This document shows, one piece after another, positions 55,725 to 64,000 of a stretch of 64,000 nt of DNA. Position numbers and translations under genes: made by a program. The notes beneath the pieces were generated by a model. That model was not told the origin of the DNA. It searched no databases and saw only the letters and a list, made by a program, of their open reading frames with translations. Position 1 is the stretch's first letter, and each line of letters starts with the position of its first letter. The stretch spans positions 23,465 through 87,464 of the forward strand of contig JAAEAF010001499.1 of NCBI GenBank assembly GCA_011037195.1, read 5' to 3'. The DNA comes from Triatoma infestans. Taxonomy: Eukaryota > Arthropoda > Insecta > Hemiptera > Reduviidae.

Positions 55725-57299
55725 TGAAGGAGAACCCCTAATATATTAGTGGCTTATCGAATAATGCAAGACTTATCGAATAGATGTTTATGTAGGTACT
55801 TCTATTCTGAAAGATCTCAGTCTGCCAATCATCATTTCTAAGAATCTAAGAAATGTTCGCATTTCATAAATCCTTTCCATCCCATATTTCTGATCAGTTT
55901 GGGAATTTCTTCCATCTTTCGTGTTTAGTTACTCCATCGCCATGTTTGTGTAGAAACATGAAACTTCAAAAATGGTAGTTAACGACTCAACACATTATTT
56001 AAGGACCATTCCGCTGAGTAAATACAGCAAATATTTGTTTATTACAATAAATTTTAATTAAATTTCTTCAACATATTATTCCCATATTACTTCATCTTTG
56101 GTAAATAACTAAGACTCAAAAAACTTTGAATTTATGGGTAGCCTGCTTGAGGCTGCAGAAAATCCGGTACAGGTCCGAATTTTTTTTAAAAAAACGCGTG
56201 CTATGACGGATATTGTCAAAAATTGCAGATCCTACCGACCTAATCTTCTATCCTGAGCTCTGGCGTGACAGTTGTACTAATGGTGATATTAATTTGCTTG
56301 CTTGAAAAATACTTGATTTTTCAAGCAATGAATCAATGTTGTCTCCAGAAGAGGCTTTACTATCTCCCTAACATTATCTTTATGCTCTGAATATCCTACG
56401 AATTTGATTTCAATTCCCTTGTCCAGAATTCTAGGCGCCTAAATACCAGAGCCTTGAATGCCAGAGTTGATGCCTGTGGAATCAAAGCGAAGACACTACT
56501 ATGTTTTGAAATATGAAATCGATATTGTGTGTTACTGTATCCATAATTTTCGAGTGTCTATGTTCAGCATAATGTAAAAAGGGCTAATTTATAATATTGT
56601 ATTAATGATAACCATAGCCCGTGACTATGGTTCTTCTAGAACATATCCACTGCATTAGTGATGTCAGCGGCACGTGGGGGGAGATCTCTAACAAAATTGT
56701 GTACAAATGACGTAACACGTAGGTGTTTTGACACTCGTTATCATTTTCCTAATTCCAAACTCAGAAGCATTTCTACCATCATCAATTATATATATCCGTG
56801 ACATATCTCTATCTCTTTCTCTTATAGACTAACTACACATCACACACAAACATAAGCTAATATGTATGCGCACACATACAATAACACAAACTTACTTACT
56901 TTTAATATATGAATAATGCTAGTTCATAGTGAAACTCAATCCACCAACTTGTATATTTTATCAAGCCTTTGTTCCAATATTGTTTTTTGTTTTTTGTTTT
57001 TTGATTAATCGATTTCAAAAGATTAATAATAATTCAAAATTTATATTTAAGGTGGCAGAATATTTATGTATATATATACATAATATTTAAACTCTTCCTA
57101 TGAAGGCGTAGATTTGGTTAAAAATCTGTTGTAAGAAGGAGCCAAGTTGTTGACCCCAATAATTCTGGATTATTTTGATTTATTGGCTTCTTATTTATAT
57201 TAACAATTTACTATATTAAATAGGTTTATCTATCTATTCAAAACTTTCATGAAGTTCATAAGTAAATATCGAGATTTTAGATATGTTTTACTAAATAAA
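55725..57299. other. AT-rich non-coding stretch
   Basis: No gene or known repeat recognised. Confidence 0.45.
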
Positions 57300-57383
57300 A
57301 TCGTTCATAAAACTATATAGTTAATGTAAGGGTGTTGTGAGGAGATCTTGTGTCATGTAATGTTGATAATATGTATTGAATGT
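57300..57383 (-). pseudogene. Ty3/gypsy pol, short continuation left of the inserted element
   Basis: On the minus strand this piece continues the reverse-transcriptase frame found at 63212-64000 once the inserted element and one copy of the 10-bp duplicated target are set aside. About 11 recognisable residues of the next block are followed by a frameshift, and the similarity fades within 80 bp. The inference rests on continuity of frame and order. Confidence 0.5.
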
Positions 57384-58204
57384 GGAGCCAAAGGTATGAG
57401 GGAGTATTCGTACTCACATAGGGCGAAACTTCCCTATGTTTCACGAGACGGCTATCCCGTCGCGGAACCTCATACTAGCCTATCCATCGCGTCCTCGTCG
57501 CTGGCTCTGGTAACATCTGCGCTCCACTTTTGTGGAAGCGTGGGTGGCCAAGATGGATAGCGAACGCAGAGGGTAGCCCTCGGGCTATTTGGGAACCTAG
57601 CACTCCCACGTACCTCAGCTACAATTACAGACTAACAAATGCAGTGGTATTCCCTTTAGGAGTGTGAGTAGGTGGAGATCTTTTTTCCGCCCTCTGTTTG
57701 GGTCGCCATAATTTATGTGCGGCCTGAATCTCTTGCACTGAATTCTTTTGCTGCGGAGCCTCTGGGGGAATTCATACTGCATCACTTACACCTAAACGCC
57801 TTAACATTAAACACTTACACAATTACAGTTTTACACGCCAGTGGCACGTGCTGGTGCCACCCACTTGTTTACCGTGTGTGGATACCTGTGTCGTGGGGAA
57901 AGGAAGTCCTGGTGGTTGAGGGCGCAGGTTCACGCTAGAGGCAAGTTACCTCAGCGGGCCTGGTAGTCCAACACACCATTTTGGTTCCGGACTCCGCTAA
58001 ACAGGCGGCCAGAGCCTAACCCAGCTCTGGTCAATCGGCTAGCGTAAAATACGCATGGGTGAGCTCCTGGGTATTGTGGGCCTTGGCTCACAATCCCCGG
58101 GCGCTATATCTCTGGGGTAGCTCTGGCGCTTTTTTATAGCGTCTCAATTTGTGAGGCTCCGTGGAGGGTGGAGAGCTCCGGAGATGAATTTTCATACTTA
58201 ATTT

Positions 58205-59319
58205 ATGGATTTAAATCAAGTAAAATCGTCAGCCGAGTGCCCCTTAGAGGAGGGGGTCATCGGTGGTGGGGGAAACTCCTCTGTGCATTTAGGGTTGGGC
58301 GACCAGGGCTCGGATGCACTTGGGGGGAAACTGGATAGTATTTCCAGGAGATGGAGAACCTGCTTCTGGAGGAGAGCGCGCCAATAGTCGCTGCGGAGGA
58401 CTCGTCCACCTGCAGAGATGAATGGCACGTGGTCAAAGGAAAGAAGCGAGGCAATTCTGCGTCGGCCAAGGCTGCTGCGAATTCCTCTGCGAAGGAAAAG
58501 GAAGCTAAGCCAACTTCTGGTAAGGTGTCTAAGGCAACTGAGCAGAAGAAGAAGCTTAATGGAAGATACAGGCAAAGGCGTGCGAAGAGGATGAGATCTT
58601 CTCAACCTGCATCTGCACCAGCTGAGGATATACCTATTGGGGCTCAAAAAAGATCCAGAACCCCGGGGGACACGCCGCCTGGAATCCAGCCGGCAGGTAA
58701 GAAGCCCAAGATAACGGAGGCGGAGAGAAAGCTGTTTCTGGCCATAACCAGCAGCGATCCCTCCGAGCCTCTCTCTGAAGATGACGCTTCTGTCATCAGA
58801 AGGGGGATGCTCGCCATCGTTAGGAAAGCCATACAGGAACAGTCATGCAGACTGAAATTTATTCAGTCGGGCATGGTCTCTGAGGGCTGGTTTCTTCTGG
58901 CCTGCTTTGATCAGGCCACATTTGACTGGGTGTTGGAGAACGTTAAGCCTGGTTGGGAGGAAAGGCACTTCAAGCTTATGAAGGCGTCTGAGGTCCCTAC
59001 TATGGCTAGGATCTCTATGTTTATTCCAGAGGGCAAGCATACCAGCGAACAAGTGCTGAAAGGTCTTGCCTTCCAAAATAATTTGGACGTAAGCTGATGG
59101 AGGAACGTGTATCGACAACAAGTCGAGAAAGGAGTATCCTTGGCTTGCAGGATTGATGATGCTTCTGTCCAGGCGTTGAAGGAAGTTGACTTCCGTCTTT
59201 TCTTTGAGATGGGCAGGCTCTTCATCAGGTTGAAGAAGGAAGATGAAGATGCTCCTACCACTTCTTCTGAAGCAATGGAGCAGGATACAGGTAGGGCTGA
59301 CCAAGATGGCAGCAAATAA
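58205..59319 (+). pseudogene. Retrotransposon ORF1 (gag-like), one frameshift and one stop
   Basis: ORF1 proteins of non-LTR elements bind the RNA and target the particle. The first segment (58205-58384) is open from an ATG. The main segment, in another frame, runs from about 58340 to a TGA at 59095-59097 and then continues in the same frame to TAA at 59317-59319. The shift lies near 58325-58350. The TGA could derive from an Arg CGA codon. The protein is about 370 residues: a Ser/Ala/Lys-rich basic N-terminal half (with KAAANSSAKEKEAK and QRRAKRMRSS) and a more structured C-terminal half (RRGMLAIVRKAIQEQSCRL, GWFLLACFDQATFDWVLE, SLACRIDDASVQALKEVDF). No CCHC knuckles are visible. Role assigned from position upstream of ORF2 and from general resemblance. 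Confidence 0.75.
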
Positions 59320-59449
59320 GGTAGGTGGTGATTATTATTATCATTATTATTACTATTATTATTGTTATTATTATTATTTTGTTTTTCACCAATCTGCTAC
59401 CTACCCGTGTTTTATTAGGATCTAACTCTTCCGATGTTGACTTGTGATT

Positions 59450-62400
59450 ATGGCGGCTGACAGGGTAGAGATGATACAAATTAACTTGCAGCATAGCAAA
59501 GATGGAACGGCTAACTTATGCCGCTGTATTGCTAAGTGGCATACATATTTTATTCTAATACAAGAACCTTATGCCTTTAAAGGTTTGGTTCGAGGATTGA
59601 GTGTGGTTGATGGCAGACTGTTCGTGGCGGATGGCGGGGACATTCCTAGGGCATGTATTTTTGCCAGTCGGAGTGTCGACGCTGTCCTGCTTCGACAGTT
59701 CTGCTGTCGGGACTTGGTGGCGGTGAGGGTTGGTCTGGGGGTTGGTGGGCGTCGTCGCGACGTAGTTGTGGCTTCGGCTTACTTCCCCTATGATGGCCCC
59801 TCTCCTCCTCCTCAGGAGTTCATGGGTTTGGTTCAGTATTCGGAGACCAATGACATACCTATTATAATAGGATGTGAAGCGAATGCGCATCATGTCGTCT
59901 GGGGCAGCAGCGACACCAATGGTAGGGGTCGCGCTCTCATGGATTTCCTGGTGGGCACGCGATTAGAGGTCCTGAATAGGGGTACTGAACCCACTTTTGT
60001 TACTAGGATTAGAAAACAGGTTATTGATATTTCCCTTGCTTCTAGGAATTTTAGTTGTCTGATTAAAGATTGGAGGGTGAGTCCTGAGGCTTCCATCTCT
60101 GATCACAGGACGATTAGGTTTAGTCTGGGGATTGATCCAATTACCGTGGCTAGTTATAGGAATCCTAGGAGGGCGGATTGGGGTTTATATTCTAGAATTA
60201 TTGAAGATAAACTGACTATCCAATCAGAAGCCCCTGATGGTATAGAGGAATTGGAAAGGGAAGCTGGTATTCTTCACGAACATATTAGATCCTCATTCGA
60301 GGAGTCTTGTCCTCCCAAGGTGGTTAAGGGTAGTAAGAACCCCTGGTGGTCCTCTTCGTTGGAAAAACTAAGAAGACAGGTAAGGGGCTCATATAGGAAG
60401 GCTGTCCTTGCGGATCATGGGATAGTTATAACAGTATTAAAAGAGCATATAAATATACTCTGAGGAGAGCCAAGAGGAATTCCTGGAGATCCTTCTGTGA
60501 GGATATAAACTCGTTCCAGGAATCATCTAGATTGGTACGGATTCTTAGTAAGGTTAGGGACAGTCAGTTAGGTACCCTACGATACCCTGATGGTTCCTTT
60601 ACAGGGGGGGAAGGGGAGACACTGCAGCTTTTGCTTGATACTCACTTCCCGGGTAATATTGGTTTGAATGCTGCTTCGTCTTTGGTGTGTGGAAGGAGAT
60701 GGAACCTTGAAGATGTATCCACCTTAGATGGGGTAGTCACACAGGATAGAGTCAGTTGGGCAGTACAGAGTTTCTCACCTTTCAAGTCACCTGGACCGGA
60801 CGGGATTTATCCTTGTCTGTTGCAAAAGGGTGGGGAGGTGCTGACGAAGGTATTGTTAAGATTGTTTAAAGGATGTTTGTTGTTTTGTTATGTACCAACT
60901 TATGGAGAGAAGTAAGGGTAGTCTTTATTCCCAAGCCGGGAAGAAATGACTACTCTGACCCCAAGGCATTTAGACCCATTAGTCTTATGTCTTTCTTCTT
61001 GAAAACTTTGGAAAGGTTGGTGGATAGGTATATTACTGATGGCCCATTAAGGGATCATCCACTCCATCCTAACCAACATGCTTATATTGTGGGTAAGTCG
61101 ACAGAGACTGCATTGCATTGTCTCGTCGGTAGGATAGAATCTGCTTTGGAAATAAATGAATATGCCCTAGGGTGTTTCTTTGATGTTGAGGGGGCATTTG
61201 ACAGAGTATCGTTTGATGCTCTCGAAGATGCCTTGGTTCGAAAAGGTATACATCCCGTCTTAATCAATTGGATAGGTGTCTATCTTAGGAGTAGGGTTAT
61301 ACAGGCATCCCTTGGCGGGCGCACCATGATAGTGAAAGCGGGGAGAGGGTGCCCTCAAGGGGGTTGTCTCTCACCAAAGTTGTGGTGCGTCGTCATGGAT
61401 GACCTTTTGGTTAGGCTGAACTCATCGGGATTTTATGTGCAAGCATATGCCGATGATGGTGTCATTTTATTGTTAGGGCGCTGTTTGTCCACTATTTCGG
61501 ACCTAATGCAAAGCGCCCTTAATATGGTATATTGTTGGGCACAGGATAAGGGTCTTTCTATTAATCCTATGAAGACCCAGGCAATTCTATTCACTCATAG
61601 AAGGAAGATAGTAGGTTTTACACCTCCTAGGTTGTTAGGTACTTCCATACAGGTTAGCAAATCAGTGAAGTTCCTTGGGGTAGTTCTCGACAGTAAATTG
61701 AACTGGTCGGAGCATGTTAAGACACAACATCAAAAGGCGATAATCTCCTTTTGGCAATGTCGAAGAGTTGTTGGTAAGAATTGGGGAATCACTCCCAAGA
61801 TGATGTTCTGGATTTATTGCATGGTCATTAAACCTAGATTGGTATATGCGGCTTTGGTGTGGTGGCGTCGCATTGAAACACGATCCGCTAGGCAGCTGTT
61901 GGAAGAAGTCCAACGCTTGGCTTGTCTGGCGGTGACTGGAGCGTTTCGGACTACACCGACCGCATCTATGGAGACTTTGTTAGGGATTCCACCTCTTTTT
62001 GTGGAGGTGAAAAACCAGGCAATGAAAGCCTGTTATAGAATTAAACAGGCAGGTTTTTGGCAGGGTAAGCGATATGGTCATTCTACCATTTATCGTGAGA
62101 TGCTTTTAAGGATTCCCATTACAGGTTTTCCTTCTGATAGGAATCTGAAAACTTTTGTCTTTGGTCATTCCTACAGGGTTAGGTTGCCTTCTAGGGAAGA
62201 TTGGTTAACTCTGGGTCCGTCTGGTGTGATTCCTGAGAATTATCTCCGATGCTACACGGACGGTTCCAGGATGGATGGTAGGTCTGGGGCTGCCGTCTAT
62301 TTTGAGACGGGAGATCATTTGGTAGCGCCCCTTGGTGAGTGGGCCACCGTTTTCCAGGCTGAGGTTTATGCAATTCTTTGCTGTATTTTGGATGAGAGGG

Positions 62401-63104
62401 TGCGTAACACTAATTTAAAGGGTGTTTGCATCTGCTCGGATAGCCAGGCTGCGTTGAAGGCGCTTAATTCATGTGTCTTCACTTCCAGATTGGTGTTGGA
62501 ATGTTCTAGAAGACTGGAAGATCTTTCTTTATTAAAGGATGTGCTTCTGGTCTGGGTTCCAGGTCATATGGGAATTTTTGGGACTGAGGAGGTGGATAGG
62601 TTTGCCAAATTGGGTGCCTCTCTCCCTTTCATTGGTCCAGAGCCTGCTGTTGGTGTGTCTTCTGACACATGTTTGTCGGGCTTTCAGACGTGGATGACCT
62701 CACAGCACTCATCCTTATGGATGAGTGCAGTGGGTTGTCGGCAGTCTAAAATGCTCATGGGGGGCCCGGACGGAGCTTTGAGCAGTGGGGTCCGATGTCT
62801 CTCACGGACCTCCCTCAGGTATCTGGTTGGATTCCTCACTGGGCATTGTGGTTTAAGGAGACATCTCTATATAATGGGACTTGTGCCTGACCCCTTTTGT
62901 AGAGTTTGTGAAACTGAGGAGGAAACACCCATGCATCTGATGACGAATTGTTTGGGTTGTGAGGAGATTAGGTTTAGGAACTTCGGCCGGAATAGGATGT
63001 CGGTGAAGGATCTTAAGCTGTGTCCTTTTAAGGTTTTGGTCCGATTCGTTCGGTCTGTTGTGAAACTTAGATGGTTGAAACCTGGGCCTGGATTTGTATT
63101 CTAG
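59450..63104 (+). pseudogene. Retrotransposon ORF2: endonuclease, RT, RNase H, zinc knuckle; two frameshifts
   Basis: About 1,220 codons in three frame segments. Segment 1 (59450-60463; ATG chosen at 59450, inside GATTATGGCGG) is an apurinic-like endonuclease: INLQHSK, LIQEPYAF, CEANAHHVVWGS (usual Asp is Glu) and SDHRTI. A one-base shift near 60420 leads to segment 2 (to 60915) with SPFKSPGPDGIYP. A second shift near 60900 leads to segment 3 (60873-63104): FIPKPG, FRPISLMSFFLKTLERL, FFDVEGAFD (catalytic Asp), GCPQGGCLSP, AYADDGVILL (catalytic pair, about residues 192-195), KFLGVVLD; RNase H with TDGS, AEVYAI and SDSQAAL (near residues 459-590); and a C-x2-C...H-x4-C knuckle, CRVCETEEETPMHLMTNC. 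It would nick DNA and reverse-transcribe the element's RNA if intact. All catalytic blocks apart from the E substitution are conserved. Confidence 0.9.
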
Positions 63105-63211
63105 TCCCAGTGGTTGTTATTTTTTAGGGGTAGCTATATGGGCCCTGGGGGGCTTTGGATAGCGTAGGGTTTAGCCCTCCCCTTTCGCGAATAATAATAA
63201 TAATAATAATT

Positions 63212-64000
63212 TATTGAACGTCTGGAAGAGGATAAATTTCAGATGTGGTGAATGCGTTTAATTTACGCAAATCAACCACGTATCTATATTGTTTGCGTAA
63301 CTGGGTAATGTCGTTTGGATCGACTTTTGTGTGATCCGCAGACTTCTTCTTAACAAGAATCACGGGATGAGCCCAGTTACTCGTCGATGGTTCGATTATT
63401 CCTCTATCCAGATTATCTTGTATTAGTGCTTTCAGTATGGGGGCTTCTGAATGAGATAGTTTGTACGGTCGACTGTGTACAGGCGGATGATTTTGTGTGT
63501 CTATGTGGTGTGTAATATCTGTAAATTTTGTTTTGTAATCTTTGTCATGAGTGAATGTGTCATAGAATGGAGAAAATGTTTCAACAATTTTGTCTGCTTG
63601 TTGTGAGAGAAATGAGTGAGTTTCTGGCGTAATTGTTGTTGAAAGGCTTGTAATTGTGTTTTTTGTTCGTGCGAGAGTTGTTGAATAGAATTTATGGTAT
63701 GTTTGTTTGATGATTTGTACGTCTCAGGGTTGTATTGAATGTGTGCAATTGGAAAATGTTTCGTGATGCAGATTTCATGTTGTGTTGTATTTATTAATGT
63801 TATGGCACAAGCATTGTTATGTACGTTAGTCAGTGTGTGGGGTAAGTAAATTCCAGTAGGTAGACTGTCATGTTGTGTCAGTATTATGGAACCATCTGGA
63901 ATTTTTGTATGTAGCGTATATTTTTGTATTGACGATGTGTGATCGTGCAGAAATTTTGATTTTGTGTCTGGTTGACAATGTTTCTGGTAAAGTTGTGTTT
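63212..64000 (-). pseudogene. Ty3/gypsy pol fragment: pre-RT linker and start of reverse transcriptase
   Basis: Read leftwards from the window end, the minus strand encodes a linker after the protease region, then the approach to the reverse transcriptase (HHIDTQNHPPVHSRPYKLS near 63480-63535), then GIIEPSTSNWAHPVILVKKK and YRYVVDLRKLNAFT, the first conserved blocks of a gypsy reverse transcriptase, ending at the 10-bp target of the inserted element. A change of frame between about 63600 and 63680 suggests one frameshift. The protease lies beyond the right edge, or is missing. The element's catalytic Y-x-D-D is not in the window. Confidence 0.85.

Larger units (their letters stand above)
57384..63211 (+). 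mobile_element. LOA/R1-like non-LTR retrotransposon, near full length
   Basis: A GC-rich 5.8-kb unit with an ~820-bp 5' untranslated region, ORF1, ORF2 with endonuclease, reverse transcriptase, RNase H and zinc knuckle, and a 3' end in (AAT)n. TATTGAATGT at 57374-57383 and TATTGAACGT at 63212-63221 look like a 10-bp target-site duplication with one change. The copy is inactive as it stands: one frameshift and one stop in ORF1, two frameshifts in ORF2. The small number of lesions suggests a rather recent insertion. RNase H plus the NLQHSK endonuclease start argue for LOA or a relative rather than strict R1. Confidence 0.85.

Noticed and set aside
58216..59315. Several minus-strand open frames of 60-153 residues
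   Set aside because: Antisense shadows of ORF1 of the LOA/R1-like element; no domain and no independent support.

Overview
The window looks like a piece of a large, AT-rich arthropod genome, most likely an insect. I base this on dense transposable-element fossils of insect types (mariner, Jockey-, LOA/R1-, R4/Dong- and RTE-like non-LTR elements, Ty1/copia and Ty3/gypsy LTR elements, tRNA-derived SINEs), many microsatellites, and no bacterial gene organisation. I found no convincing host protein-coding exon, rRNA gene, functional tRNA gene or CRISPR array. The open frames that carry recognisable protein motifs all belong to transposable elements, and nearly all are broken.

Layout. 0-10 kb: a 3'-tail fragment of a LOA/R1-like element, a non-LTR C-terminal remnant, an R4/Dong-like remnant running into an LTR-like sequence, a copia remnant with a duplicated LTR junction, and a second LTR-like sequence. 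10-14 kb: two minus-strand Jockey-like remnants. 14-32 kb: mainly copies of one ~1-kb non-coding repeat family, two of them forming a 2-kb inverted pair, with SINEs, a 23-bp minisatellite and a 79-bp-arm palindrome. 32-43 kb: two deleted mariner elements with well-kept terminal inverted repeats, an RTE remnant, a 190-bp repeat pair, another Jockey-like end and an IS630/Tc1-type transposase remnant. 44-57 kb: mostly AT-rich non-coding DNA with repeat copies, SINEs, a perfect 33-bp hairpin and decayed non-LTR ends. 57.4-63.2 kb: one nearly complete 5.8-kb LOA/R1-like retrotransposon inserted into the reverse-transcriptase region of a Ty3/gypsy element on the opposite strand.

The most interesting signal is a set of hammerhead-ribozyme-like motifs at about seven loci. 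They occur in four sequence classes that keep the same fold (short stem I, CTGANGA-type core, stem II, GAAAC, self-complementary stem III, GTH cleavage triplet) while the paired bases change. They lie in Penelope-like short repeats, several of which are fold-back structures with a shared junction at the ribozyme core. A second signal is the ~1-kb repeat family: it has subterminal inverted repeats, a terminal hairpin, a variable (GT)n block, T-rich ends and ~295-bp internal tandem units, an architecture reminiscent of Helentron-associated (DINE/HINE-like) elements.

The genes do not form pathways. The relationships that can be read are nesting and age: LOA-like into gypsy, SINE into the repeat family, and a 36-bp Penelope-like end into a SINE.
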